64,000 nt of DNA from Kiloniellales bacterium (lineage in GTDB: Bacteria > Pseudomonadota > Alphaproteobacteria > Kiloniellales > JAKSDN01). Position numbers and translations under genes: made by a program. Below, one piece after another: positions 35,231-45,459 of the stretch; the first letter of the stretch is position 1, and every line of letters starts with the position of its first letter. Below the pieces are notes generated by a model. It saw only the letters and a list, made by a program, of their open reading frames with translations, made no database searches and was not told the origin of the DNA. The stretch is from contig JASJEC010000020.1 of the NCBI GenBank assembly GCA_030064845.1, forward strand, positions 1 through 64,000. Direction: 5' to 3'.

Positions 35231-36385
35231 ATGACGCGGGTGACCCAGACGCTTCTCGATTGCCCAGGGACCACGCGGGCCGGGCGCACCGCCCGGCGCG
35301 GCCGGGCGTTCCTGGCCGCGCTCGTCCTGCTGTTGTCGGCCGTCGCCGCCGGCCCGGCGGCGGCCCAGTCGCCGGACGAGCTGATGTTCTTCCGGATCGG
35401 GACGGCGTCGACGGCGGGCACCTATTTCCCGGTCGGCGGGCTGATCGCCAGCGCCATCTCCAAGCCGCCCGGCGGCCCGTCCTGCGAACGGGGCGGCAGC
35501 TGCGGCGTGCCCGGCCTGATCGCGGCCGCCGTCTCCTCCGCCGGCTCCGTCGCCAACGTCAAGGCGATCGCCCAGGGCGAGATCGAATCGGCCTTGAGCC
35601 AGGCCGATGTCGCCTATTGGGCCTACACCGGGACCGGGATCTTCAAGCGCGAGGGCCCGCAGGACAAGCTGCGGGCGATTGCCAACCTCTTCCCGGAGAC
35701 CATGCACCTGGTGATCCGGCGCAACATCTTCGCGCGCGACGTCGGCGCCTTGAAAGGCAAGCGCATCTCTGTGGGTCAGGAGGGCTCCGGCACGCGGGTC
35801 GACGCCCTCATGGTCCTCGAGGCCTTCGGCTTGGACGAGACCAACACGGAGCTGGTGTCGACCGGCTCGTCGGAAGCCGCGATGATGCTGCGCGAAGGGG
35901 AGCTGGACGGCTTCTTCTTCGTCGCCGGCACGCCCGCGCGCGCGGTCGCCGAGCTGGCCCGCGACGCGCTGATCAACCTGGTGCCGATCACCGGCGAGCC
36001 GGCGGAGAAGCTGGCCGAGCGCGTGCCTTTCCTGGCGCCGATCACGGTGCGTTCGGGCACCTATTTCAATGTCGGCCAGACCCGTACGCTCTCGGTCGGC
36101 GCGCAGTGGCTGGTCGGCGCCCAGGTCGCCGAGGAGACGGTCTACCGGATCACCCGCGCGCTCTGGCACGAGAGGTCCCGGGAGGTGCTGACCAGCGGCC
36201 ACCCCAAAGGCCGCCTGATCTGCCTGAACACCGCGCTGGACGGGCTCGGCGTGCCGCTTCACCCGGGCGCCGAGCGCTACTACCGGGAGATCGGCCTGCT
36301 CGACGCCGACGGCCGCAAGGCCCCGCCCAGCCTTCGGCTGCGCCGGATGCTCGACGAGCGCGGGTGCCCGGACGACCTGCTCTAG
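35231..36385 (+). CDS. TAXI-family TRAP transporter solute-binding protein
   Basis: 384 residues. The N-terminus is a long signal (RRGRAFLAALVLLLSAVAAG, cleavage near AAAQS). The mature protein shows the TAXI hallmark MFFRIGTASTAGTYFPVGGL, a 'RGGSCGVPGLIA' segment, and LKGKRISVGQEGSGTRVDAL. It captures a substrate (glutamate or 2-oxo acids in characterised relatives) in the periplasm for a DctM/Q-type permease. No TRAP permease gene is near, so it works with a distant one or is an orphan. Divergent from the ligase/permease operon (165-base gap). Confidence 0.92.
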   Translation: MTRVTQTLLDCPGTTRAGRTARRGRAFLAALVLLLSAVAAGPAAAQSPDELMFFRIGTASTAGTYFPVGGLIASAISKPPGGPSCERGGSCGVPGLIAAAVSSAGSVANVKAIAQGEIESALSQADVAYWAYTGTGIFKREGPQDKLRAIANLFPETMHLVIRRNIFARDVGALKGKRISVGQEGSGTRVDALMVLEAFGLDETNTELVSTGSSEAAMMLREGELDGFFFVAGTPARAVAELARDALINLVPITGEPAEKLAERVPFLAPITVRSGTYFNVGQTRTLSVGAQWLVGAQVAEETVYRITRALWHERSREVLTSGHPKGRLICLNTALDGLGVPLHPGAERYYREIGLLDADGRKAPPSLRLRRMLDERGCPDDLL

Positions 36386-36441
36386 ACATCCGCTGCAGCG
36401 AGAACCGCGACCACTCGATCAAGGGAAGCCCAAGGGAAGCC

Positions 36442-37836
<1,395 letters not shown>

Positions 37837-37861
37837 GTCGGCACTATCTAGCGCACCCATT

Positions 37862-37946
37862 CCTTGTAATTGCCGGACTTGATCCGGCAATCCAGGAGCG
37901 GGTGCAAACTCCCTGGATGCTCCGATCAAGTCCGAGCATGACAGAA
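37862..37946. repeat. Dispersed repeat, copy 1 (TTGCCGG..CCGGCAA type)
   Basis: The stretch starts CCTTGTAATTGCCGGACTTG, then GATCCGGCAATCCAGGAG. It contains the palindrome ATTGCCGG...CCGGCAAT and a second CCTGGATGC block. A second copy in the same orientation lies at 38059-38130. Short palindromic repeats of this form are common in alphaproteobacterial intergenic DNA. Confidence 0.7.
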
Positions 37947-38058
37947 TTGGCGGTCGAGGGGCGCTCTGTGCTTCTTTGGCGGCACTGGGGAACCGCAAGG
38001 CGTTACCGCTAAAACCCGATCCGCGCTAGCGGGAGGAGTCCAACCCTCGCTGCCAGCC

Positions 38059-38130
38059 CTTGTCATTGCCGGGCTTGACCCGGCAATCCAGGAGTGGGTG
38101 CAAACTACCCTGGATGCTTGGATCGATGGC
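38059..38130. repeat. Dispersed repeat, copy 2
   Basis: Same sequence family as 37862-37946 with few differences (ATTGCCGGGCTTGACCCGGC, then AATCCAGGAGTGGGTGC). Its 3' end merges into an open frame leading into the MarR-like gene, which argues that the earliest possible start of that gene (38098) is not real. The rest of 37837-38169 holds nothing recognisable. Confidence 0.7.
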
Positions 38131-38169
38131 ACCGGGAACGAGCCCGGAACCGTCCCCGCCCCACAACTA

Positions 38170-38592
38170 ATGCTTGTCGATCCCTTGATGCGACTCGGGA
38201 GTCTTTGGCAGAGTCATTGCGCATTCGCAACGAACTCGAGCGGCACTGCCTTGGACATAAGCTCGGCCCAAGCGATCGAATTCTGGCGGCGGGTTCTGAC
38301 CGAGAGCCTGCAGCGCCGACTGCCGGACCTGAGCGCCCGCCAGCAAGCCCTGCTCCTGCATGTCTATCTGATGAACCCGCCCCATACTGTGCGCGGTCTG
38401 GCGGCGGCGCTCAACATGTCGAAGCCGGCGGTGACCCGTGCGCTCGACCAGCTCTCGGCGCTGGGTTTCGTCAAGCGCAAGACCGACGAGAAGGACCGGC
38501 GCAGCGTACTGGTGCAGAGGACCGTGCCCGGCGCCGTCTTCCTGCGCGACTTCGCCGACATGGCCAAGGACCAGGCGGCCTCCCTGCGTTAG
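38170..38592 (+). CDS. MarR-family transcriptional regulator
   Basis: About 140 residues from the ATG at 38170; 38188 is also possible and no strong ribosome site decides. The winged helix is clear: LSARQQALLLHVYLMNPPHT, VRGLAAALNMSKPAVTRALD, and the wing QLSALGFVKRKTDEKDRRSV. MarR-type repressors bind DNA as dimers and respond to small ligands. The upstream DNA is repeat-rich, and the downstream gene is the BshA-like transferase 225 bases away. Confidence 0.78.
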   Translation: MLVDPLMRLGSLWQSHCAFATNSSGTALDISSAQAIEFWRRVLTESLQRRLPDLSARQQALLLHVYLMNPPHTVRGLAAALNMSKPAVTRALDQLSALGFVKRKTDEKDRRSVLVQRTVPGAVFLRDFADMAKDQAASLR

Positions 38593-38817
38593 CGCGGCTT
38601 AGCAGTACCGAGCCCGACTTCTCCCATGAGTCGAACCCTGTGCCGTCTATACTATTATTGATTATTTCGCCGGTTCCCGTGAAACGGGCACGGATGTTCT
38701 TGGTTCCAAGTGGCTGAACCACTATTATCGCGCGCGAGAATCACCGGGGGAAACGCCTCGGGTGTGTATGGAACCTGTCGGGTCGCGGGGGCCCGCCGGC
38801 AAACCTTGGGGGAGGCC

Positions 38818-39963
38818 ATGCGCATAGGGATCGTCTGCCATCCGTCGGTCGGCGGATCAGGTCTGGTCGCGTCGGAACTGGCGTTGCGACTGGCCGATAG
38901 AGGCCACGACGTCCACGTTATCTCGAAGCGGCGGCCGTTCCGCCTCGCCGAAGACGAGGATCGCGTCACCGTCCACCCGGTCGATCAGACCGACTACCCC
39001 CTGTTCGAGGGCGACCTCTACCTCTACACGCTCGCAGCGAAGATCGCCGAGGTCGTGGTCGGGCAGGACCTCGATCTCGTCCACGTCCACTACGCCATAC
39101 CGCACGCCGCGGCGGCCTGGATCGCGCGCGACCTGAGCGAGCGGCGTTTCCCGATCGTCACCACGCTGCACGGCACCGACGTCACCATCGTCGGCCAGCG
39201 CCCCGAGGTCTTCCCGGTCAACCGGCTGAGTATCGAGCGCAGCGATGTGGTGACCACGGTCTCGCGCTTCCAGCGGATCCATGTCTTGAAGCACTTCGGG
39301 GCGCGCTGCCCCGTTCAGGTCATTCCGAACTTCATCGACCCGAACCAGTTCTCGCCCGCCAAGGCGTCGCTGGAGCTTCGGTCCAGGCTCTCCGGGGACG
39401 ACGATTTCCTGATCATGCACACCTCGAACTTCCGACCGCTGAAGAACATAACCGGCGTGATCGAGTCCTTTCGGATTGCGGCGGAACGCCTACCCGCCCG
39501 CCTCGCCTTGGTCGGCGACGGCCCGGAGATGGACTGGGCCCGCGAGCGGTGCCGGCAGCTGGGTCTATCCGGCCGTGTCACCTTCATGGGTGAGGTGCAG
39601 TCGACGGCGGATCTGCTTGCCAACGCCGACTGCGTTCTGCAGCCGAGCTACACCGAGTCCTTCAGCATGGTGGCGCTCGAGGCCATGGCGTCGGCGGTGC
39701 CGGTCGTGGCGAGCAACCGCGGCGGCATCCCCGAGGTGGTCGAACACGGCGTGACCGGCTTCGTCGAGGACCCGGACGACCACGAAGGCCTTGCCGGCCA
39801 TCTCGTCGACCTGGGCCGGGACCCGGATCTCAGGCGCCGTATGGGCGCCGACGGCCGCCGCCGGGCGATCGAATCCTTCCACTGGTCCGACCGCGTCGCC
39901 GACTACGAACTCTGCTATCGCGCCTGCCTCGACCGGCCGGCGACGGCGCGCCATGTCGTTTAG
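38818..39963 (+). CDS. BshA-like glycosyltransferase (GT4)
   Basis: 381 residues; the ATG at 38818 has GGGGGAGG upstream. It follows the BshA (N-acetylglucosaminyl-L-malate synthase, first bacillithiol enzyme) pattern over its N-terminal half: IGIVCHPSVGGSGLVASELA, RGHDVHVISKRRPFRL, LDLVHVHYAIPHAAAAWIAR and TLHGTDVTIVG. The C-terminal GT4 signature is PSYTESFSMVALEAMASAVP (E...E nucleotide-sugar site). Bacillithiol is not expected in alphaproteobacteria, and no bshB or bshC is visible, so another alpha-glycosylation is possible. The symporter fusion follows after 8 bases. Confidence 0.82.
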   Translation: MRIGIVCHPSVGGSGLVASELALRLADRGHDVHVISKRRPFRLAEDEDRVTVHPVDQTDYPLFEGDLYLYTLAAKIAEVVVGQDLDLVHVHYAIPHAAAAWIARDLSERRFPIVTTLHGTDVTIVGQRPEVFPVNRLSIERSDVVTTVSRFQRIHVLKHFGARCPVQVIPNFIDPNQFSPAKASLELRSRLSGDDDFLIMHTSNFRPLKNITGVIESFRIAAERLPARLALVGDGPEMDWARERCRQLGLSGRVTFMGEVQSTADLLANADCVLQPSYTESFSMVALEAMASAVPVVASNRGGIPEVVEHGVTGFVEDPDDHEGLAGHLVDLGRDPDLRRRMGADGRRRAIESFHWSDRVADYELCYRACLDRPATARHVV

Positions 39964-39971
39964 TTAGCCGG

Positions 39972-42167
39972 ATGCCCGTCAAGCAGCTGGTAGGCGCGGC
40001 GCCGGTCGAGAAGCTCAAGAAGCTGGGCTCGTCCTCTCCGGTCCTGGTCGCCTTCGTGCTCGGTATCGTCGCCGGCTTCGTGTTCGGCGACCTTGTCGCC
40101 TTCCTCAGCGTCATCGGCGACGCCTTCATCAGCCTGTTGCAGATGACCATCATTCCCTACGTGGTGGTCTCGCTGATCTTCAGCCTGGGCAGCCTCAGCT
40201 ACGAGCAGGTACGCACGATGGGGGTCAAGATCGGCATCCTGCTGCTGATCATCTGGGGCGTCGGCCTCGTCGCCATGTACGCCATCGTCTTCAGCTTCCC
40301 GGAGCGCGAAGCGGGGACGCTCTTCAGCACCAGCTTCCTGGAGCCCGTCGAGCCGGTCGACTTCATCGAGCTCTATATCCCGACCAACCCCTTCTTCTCG
40401 CTGTCCCAGAGCTACGTGCCGGCGATCGTGCTGTTCTGCATCGCGACCGGCCTGGCGCTGATCGGCGTGAAGGAGAAGACCTCGCTGATGGAGCAGGCCA
40501 ATGCCCTCTCAAAGGCCTTCGTGACCATCACCCAGTACATCGTCAAGCTCATGCCGATCGGCATCTTCGCCATGACCGCGGCGACCGCCGGCACCATGAA
40601 CATCGACGAGTTCGAGCGCCTGCAGGTCTACTTCGCCGCCCACATCGTCATGGCGTTGCTGCTCACCTACTTCGTCCTGCCGGCGATCATCGTGTGCTTC
40701 ACCCCGTTCCGCTTCTGGGACGTCGCGCGCGGCGCCCAGGACGCGCTGATCACCGCGTTCGCCGCCGGCAACATCTTCATCGTCGTGCCCCTGCTGATCG
40801 AGCGCACCAAGGAGCTCTACCAGGCCTACGACCTGGGCGGCGAGGCCGCGGAGCGCTATCCCGATATCATCGTTCCGATCGTCTTCACCTTCCCGAACCT
40901 GGGCAAGCTCACGACCATCATCTTCGTGCTCTTCGCCGCATGGTTCGCCGGCTCGTCGGTCGACCCCGTGACCTACGTCGGCGTGGCGATCAACGGGCTG
41001 ATCAGCCTGTTCGGCAGCGTCTTCCTGACCGTGCCCATGCTCCTGAACGACCTCGAGCTGCCGGCCGATCTTTTCCAACTCTACGTGGTTTCCAGCCTGC
41101 TCTCCGGCCGCTTCACCTCGCTGCTGGCGGCCATGAACATCTTCATCATCGCCGTCGGCGGCACCGCCATGCTGGCCGGAATCGCCCGCATCAACCGACG
41201 CAACGTTATCCTCATGGCGGTGCTCACGCCTCTGGTGTTCGGCGCGTCCATCGCGGGCACCGGTCTGCTGCTCGGCCGGATCGTCAGCGCCGAGTCGGAA
41301 ATGGGCGAGATGATCGCCGGCATGAGCGCGTCCGAGGAGGTGCCCGAAGCACCCGCCCCGCCGCCGCCGCAGGCGGACGCCGAGCAGAAGGGGCCGCGCA
41401 GTGTCCAGGAGATCATCGAGAGCGGACTGCTGCTGGTCGGCTACAGCCCCAACAAGCTGCCGTTCTCCTATCAGAACGACGCGCGCAAGCTGGTCGGCTT
41501 CGATATCGAGTTGATGCGCAATCTCGCCGCGGACCTCGGCGTCCGTGTGCACTTCGAGCCCTACAAGCTGAGCGAGACCGTCGAGATGCTGGACAAGGGC
41601 CAGATCGACGTCGCGGTCTCCGGCGTGCAGATGACGGCCCAGCGCATGACCCAGGTCGGCTTCACGGTGCCGATCCTTCAGTTGCACTATGGACTCGTCG
41701 TACGCGACCACAACAAGGAGCTCTTTTCCAGCGACAAGGCGATCCGGGAACGGGGCCGCCTGACCATCGCCACGACCGGCGACTATGACATCGTGCCAAA
41801 GCTGGAGGCCCAGTTCCCGGACCTGGTTTTCGTCCAGATCGAACAGGACCAGGACTTCTTCCGCAGCACGGGCCAGTTCGACGCGCTCCTGACCAGCGCC
41901 GAGGCCGGCACGGCCTGGTCCCTACGCCATCCTCAGTACACCGCCGTGTTCCGGCGCGGCGCCGTCAAGTCCTTCCCGGCGGCCTACGCGATCGCCTTGG
42001 AGAACCGCGCACTGGGTGCCTATCTCAACAGCTGGCTGCACCTGCAGGAATCCACAGGCAAGGTCCAGCGGCTCTACGACTACTGGATCCTGGGCAAGGA
42101 CGCCGCGCCCAAGGAGCGCCGTTGGTCGGTGCTCAAGGACGTCTTCGGGATCGAATTCGAGTGGTGA
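39972..42167 (+). CDS. Dicarboxylate/amino-acid symporter fused to a solute-binding domain
   Basis: 731 residues. Residues ~20-440 are a DAACS/SDF-type sodium or proton symporter with membrane segments such as VLVAFVLGIVAGFVFGDLVA and LLQMTIIPYVVVSLIFSLGS. After a Pro/Ala-rich linker (~450-475), residues ~480-731 form a family-3 extracellular binding domain: GYSPNKLPFSYQNDARKLVG, FDIELMRNLAADLGV, VAVSGVQMTAQRM. A final hydrophobic segment before the linker (VILMAVLTPLVFGASIAGTG) could place this domain in the periplasm. The substrate is probably an amino or dicarboxylic acid; inferred. Confidence 0.9.
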   Translation: MPVKQLVGAAPVEKLKKLGSSSPVLVAFVLGIVAGFVFGDLVAFLSVIGDAFISLLQMTIIPYVVVSLIFSLGSLSYEQVRTMGVKIGILLLIIWGVGLVAMYAIVFSFPEREAGTLFSTSFLEPVEPVDFIELYIPTNPFFSLSQSYVPAIVLFCIATGLALIGVKEKTSLMEQANALSKAFVTITQYIVKLMPIGIFAMTAATAGTMNIDEFERLQVYFAAHIVMALLLTYFVLPAIIVCFTPFRFWDVARGAQDALITAFAAGNIFIVVPLLIERTKELYQAYDLGGEAAERYPDIIVPIVFTFPNLGKLTTIIFVLFAAWFAGSSVDPVTYVGVAINGLISLFGSVFLTVPMLLNDLELPADLFQLYVVSSLLSGRFTSLLAAMNIFIIAVGGTAMLAGIARINRRNVILMAVLTPLVFGASIAGTGLLLGRIVSAESEMGEMIAGMSASEEVPEAPAPPPPQADAEQKGPRSVQEIIESGLLLVGYSPNKLPFSYQNDARKLVGFDIELMRNLAADLGVRVHFEPYKLSETVEMLDKGQIDVAVSGVQMTAQRMTQVGFTVPILQLHYGLVVRDHNKELFSSDKAIRERGRLTIATTGDYDIVPKLEAQFPDLVFVQIEQDQDFFRSTGQFDALLTSAEAGTAWSLRHPQYTAVFRRGAVKSFPAAYAIALENRALGAYLNSWLHLQESTGKVQRLYDYWILGKDAAPKERRWSVLKDVFGIEFEW

Positions 42168-42199
42168 CGCCCTGGGCGGTCGCTGGAATTCCCCCGAGC

Positions 42200-42330
42200 T
42201 CCATTGCAAAAAGTAATACAAAAGATTTATTATTGTAATTTCTAAAATAAATGAAGTAATTGCACAATACTTAAATGACTTTTAGGTGTAATTCTTAAAT
42301 AATTATAGGCGCAATCTTGATACAATGTTT
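42200..42330. other. AT-rich region upstream of the cupin gene
   Basis: About 130 bases with very low GC between the symporter fusion and the cupin gene, unlike any neighbouring DNA (runs such as TTTCTAAAATAAATGAAG). It may carry the cupin promoter or a nucleoid-protein binding site. No gene is seen in 42168-42431. Confidence 0.45.
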
Positions 42331-42431
42331 TCACTTGAGAGCGAATGCAACGAGCCGGGTCGGTGCAGAAGGCACGAGCCCCGTTGCCACGCCCAGTCAG
42401 CTCGCCGGTGGGAATATCAAGAGGAGCGCGA

Positions 42432-42770
42432 ATGGCGCAGCAAAGCACGCGGCCTTGGGAAACGGAGTTCAAAGTCGACAAGGTCGAGGGTGTCGTCGAG
42501 ACCCCGGACCTTAGAGTGCTCAAGATCTCGCTCGCGGGGGGCGACATCATTCCCTGGCATTGGCATGCGCATGTGACCGACCGCTTCGTGTGCCTGGAGG
42601 GCGTCCTGGTCGTGGAGACCAGCAGCCCGCGCGCATGCTACCGGTTGGAAGCGGGTGGCGAGTGCCTGGTGCCGGCGAAGGTGCCGCACAAGGTCAGCAC
42701 GGACGATGCAACGCCGTGCCGCTTCATGGTGATACAAGGCGTCGGCGCCTATGACTACCACGCCGTCTAG
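42432..42770 (+). CDS. Small cupin-domain protein
   Basis: 112 residues; the ATG at 42432 has GAGGAG upstream. A single cupin barrel is indicated by IPWHWHAHVTDRFVCLEGVL (His-x-His metal ligands with a downstream acidic residue) and ECLVPAKVPHKVSTDDATPC (second His). Metal-binding cupins of this size have very diverse roles (isomerases, dioxygenases, sensors). No neighbour suggests the substrate. Its stop codon lies inside a long imperfect hairpin. Confidence 0.8.
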   Translation: MAQQSTRPWETEFKVDKVEGVVETPDLRVLKISLAGGDIIPWHWHAHVTDRFVCLEGVLVVETSSPRACYRLEAGGECLVPAKVPHKVSTDDATPCRFMVIQGVGAYDYHAV

Positions 42771-42831
42771 AGCGGATCATGTTTAGATGGAACCACTTCG
42801 TGGTTTCCAACTAAACATGTGAATCCGCTCT
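42769..42831. repeat. Long imperfect hairpin repeat
   Basis: Arms AGAGCGGATCATGTTTAGAT and its near-complement CTAAACATGTGAATCCGCTC flank GGAACCACTTCGTGGTTTCC. It looks like a palindromic extragenic repeat; the TAGAGCGG...CCGCTCTA type recurs in alphaproteobacterial genomes. It overlaps the cupin stop and lies between convergent genes, with no T-run. Confidence 0.7.
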
Positions 42832-42879
42832 ACATCCTAGGTTTAGAGCAGATCCGGGTTTGATGCCCCCGCCGTTCCG

Positions 42880-43818
42880 TCAATAACCCCGCTCGAAATC
42901 CACCACGTTCTCCAGCGGCTCGCCCGCGCGCTCGCGGCGGATCGCGGCGGCGACGGACTCCGCGGCGCTCTCGGGGATGGTCATGCTGGCGATGTGCGGC
43001 GTCACCAGGACGCGCGGATGACCCCAGAAGGGGCTCTCGGGCGGCAGGGGCTCTTGCTGCATCACGTCGAGGGTGACGGCGCCGACCTGGCCGCTGTCGA
43101 GGGCCGCCAGCAGGTCCTTCTCGACCACGTGGCCGCCGCGGCCGACGCTGATCAGCGCCGCGCCCCGGGGCAGCTGGGCGAAGGTCTCGGCGCTCAGGAT
43201 GCCCTCGGTCTCGGGCGTGAGCGGCAGCAGGCAGACCAGAATGTCGCTCGCCGCCAGCATGGCCGAGAGGCCGTCCGGGCCGTGGTGGCAGGTCACCCCA
43301 GGCACGGACTTGGGCGTCCGGCTCCAGCCGTGCAGCGGGAACCCGAAGGGCAGCAGCGCCTCGGCCGCGGCCGTGCCCAGGGTGCCGAGGCCGAGGATGC
43401 CGACCGGGCGGCGCGCGGTCGGGATCTGCACCAGCTCGCGCCACTCCCGGCGCGCCTGCTGCGCCAAGTAGTCGAGCATGTAGCGGTGGTGGAACAGCAC
43501 GTTCATGACCACGAACTCGGTCATGCCCTGGGTCAGCCCGGGCTCGACCATGCGCACCACGGGCACGTCCTTGGGCAGGTCCGGGTCCGACGAGAGGTGG
43601 TCGATGCCGGCGCCGATCGAGAAGATGACCTTGAGGTTGGGCAGGGTCTTCAGGAAACCGGACGGCGGCTGCCACACCAGGGCGTAGTCGATCTCCGCCG
43701 GATCGCCCAGCTCGGACCAGGCGCGGGTCTCGATCTCCGGGGCCGCGCGGGCCATCGCGTCCTGCCAGGCGGTGCCGCGGTCGATGTCGGTCTTGATCAG
43801 TAGGGTCGGGGCGCTCAT
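42880..43818 (-). CDS. D-2-hydroxyacid dehydrogenase (GhrA-like)
   Basis: 312 residues. NAD(P)-binding Rossmann motif VGILGLGTLGTAAAEAL (about residue 165). The catalytic residues of the family are visible as SVGRGGHVVE (Arg), DVMQQEPLP (Glu) and VTPHIASMT (His). It resembles glyoxylate/hydroxypyruvate reductase A. It starts 9 bases after the stop of the yejF-type ATPase gene on the same strand, so it is probably the last gene of the ABC operon; the metabolic link is not clear. Confidence 0.9.
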   Translation of the reverse strand: MSAPTLLIKTDIDRGTAWQDAMARAAPEIETRAWSELGDPAEIDYALVWQPPSGFLKTLPNLKVIFSIGAGIDHLSSDPDLPKDVPVVRMVEPGLTQGMTEFVVMNVLFHHRYMLDYLAQQARREWRELVQIPTARRPVGILGLGTLGTAAAEALLPFGFPLHGWSRTPKSVPGVTCHHGPDGLSAMLAASDILVCLLPLTPETEGILSAETFAQLPRGAALISVGRGGHVVEKDLLAALDSGQVGAVTLDVMQQEPLPPESPFWGHPRVLVTPHIASMTIPESAAESVAAAIRRERAGEPLENVVDFERGY

Positions 43819-43827
43819 GCCCCGATA

Positions 43828-45459
43828 TCACATGGAAACCACGCCGCTTTCAACCGCCTCCAGGTCGAAGGCGGCCTTCATCAGGGCCTGGGTGTAGGGA
43901 TCGGCGGGCGCGTCGAAGATCTGGGTTGCGCTGCCGTGCTCGACGACCCGGCCGGCGCGCATGACGATGACCTCGTCGGCCAGGGCGCGCACCACCTTGA
44001 GGTCGTGGCTGATGAAGAGGTAGGCGAGACGGTGCTTCTCCTGGAGTTCGCGCAGCAGGTCGACGATCTGCGCCTGGACCGACATGTCGAGCGCCGAGGT
44101 CGGCTCGTCGAGCACGACGAAGCGCGGCTTCAGCACCATGGCGCGGGCGATGGCGACGCGCTGGCGCTGGCCGCCGGAGAACTCGTGGGGATAGCGGTGA
44201 CGGCTCTCCGGGTCGAGCCCGACCTCGTTGAGCGCCGCGACGATAAGGTCCTCGCGCTCGGCCTCGGTGCGGCCGAGGCCGTGGACCTTGAGGCCCTCCT
44301 CGACGATCTGGCCGATGGAAAGCCGCGGGCTGAGCGAGCCGAAGGGGTCCTGGAACACCACCTGCATCTCGCGCCGGAGCGGGCGGAGCGCCTTGGACTT
44401 CCGCCCCTGGATGTCCGTGCCGTTGAAACGGATCGCCCCCTTGCTGGAGATCAGGCGCAGCAGGGCCAGGCCGAGTGTGGTCTTGCCCGAGCCGCTCTCG
44501 CCGACCACACCCACGGTGTGGCCCTCGCGCACCGCGATCGAGATGCCGTCGACCGCACGCACGTGGTCCACCGTGCGCTTCAGGAGACCAGCCTTGATCG
44601 GGAAGTGAACCTTGATCTCGTCGCCCTGCATGACCGTGGGCGCGTCGGGAAGGGCGGCGATCGGCGCCCCGCTCGGCTCGGCCGCCAGGAGGCGCCTGGT
44701 ATAGCCGTGCTGGGGCTGGGTGAAGATCTCCTCGACCGCGTTGCTCTCGACGATCTCGCCCTGGGTCATGACGCAGACCCGGTCGGCCATTTTGCGCACG
44801 ATGCCGAGGTCGTGGGTGATCAGCAGCAGCGCCATGCCCAGGTCGCGCTGCAGGTCCTTCAAGAGCTTGAGGATCTGGGCCTGGATCGTAACGTCGAGCG
44901 CGGTGGTCGGCTCGTCGGCGATCAGCAGGTCCGGCTCGTTGGCCAGCGCCATGGCGATCATGACGCGCTGGCGCTGCCCGCCGGAGAGCTCGTGGGGATA
45001 GGCGTTGAGCCGCTTCTTGGCGTCGGGGATGCCGACCATGTCGAGCAGCTCGAGGGTGCGATTATGGGCCGCCTGGGCCGAGAGACCCTTGTGCAGGAAG
45101 AGGGTCTCGTTGATCTGCTTCTCGACCTTGTGCAGCGGGTTGAGCGAGGTCATGGGCTCCTGGAAGATCATCGAGATCTCGTTGCCGCGCACCTCGCGCA
45201 GGGTCGCCTGCCCCGCCCCGATCAGCTCGCGCCCCTTGAAGCGGACCGAGGCGCCGGCCGGGTGGCGCGCCAGGGGATAGGGCAGGAGCTGCAGGATCGA
45301 GAGCGCGGAGACCGACTTGCCCGAGCCGCTCTCGCCGACCAGCGCGAGCGTCTCGCCCTTGCCGATCTCAAAAGAGACGCCCTTGACCGCCTGGACCGGC
45401 TGGCCTGGCATGTCGAAGGTGACGCCGAGGTTGGCGACCTGGAGCAGCGGCGCCGTCAC
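43828..45459 (-). CDS. yejF: ABC transporter dual ATPase, YejF type
   Basis: 543 residues with two complete ATPase domains. Walker A motifs [10 protein letters not shown] and [13 protein letters not shown] signatures [15 protein letters not shown] and [15 protein letters not shown], and Walker [13 protein letters not shown] and [12 protein letters not shown] are all present. The fused arrangement is that of YejF, which powers the YejAB-EF uptake of short peptides and microcin C. Its ATG overlaps the yejE-type stop by four bases. Confidence 0.93.
   Translation of the reverse strand: MTAPLLQVANLGVTFDMPGQPVQAVKGVSFEIGKGETLALVGESGSGKSVSALSILQLLPYPLARHPAGASVRFKGRELIGAGQATLREVRGNEISMIFQEPMTSLNPLHKVEKQINETLFLHKGLSAQAAHNRTLELLDMVGIPDAKKRLNAYPHELSGGQRQRVMIAMALANEPDLLIADEPTTALDVTIQAQILKLLKDLQRDLGMALLLITHDLGIVRKMADRVCVMTQGEIVESNAVEEIFTQPQHGYTRRLLAAEPSGAPIAALPDAPTVMQGDEIKVHFPIKAGLLKRTVDHVRAVDGISIAVREGHTVGVVGESGSGKTTLGLALLRLISSKGAIRFNGTDIQGRKSKALRPLRREMQVVFQDPFGSLSPRLSIGQIVEEGLKVHGLGRTEAEREDLIVAALNEVGLDPESRHRYPHEFSGGQRQRVAIARAMVLKPRFVVLDEPTSALDMSVQAQIVDLLRELQEKHRLAYLFISHDLKVVRALADEVIVMRAGRVVEHGSATQIFDAPADPYTQALMKAAFDLEAVESGVVSM

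Noticed and set aside
33536-36262. A 908-residue acyl-CoA ligase with a long N-terminal extension
   Set aside because: The extra ~400 residues are the antisense reading of the TAXI gene and are His/Arg/Gly-rich without domain features. The ANL domain is complete from the GTG at 35065.
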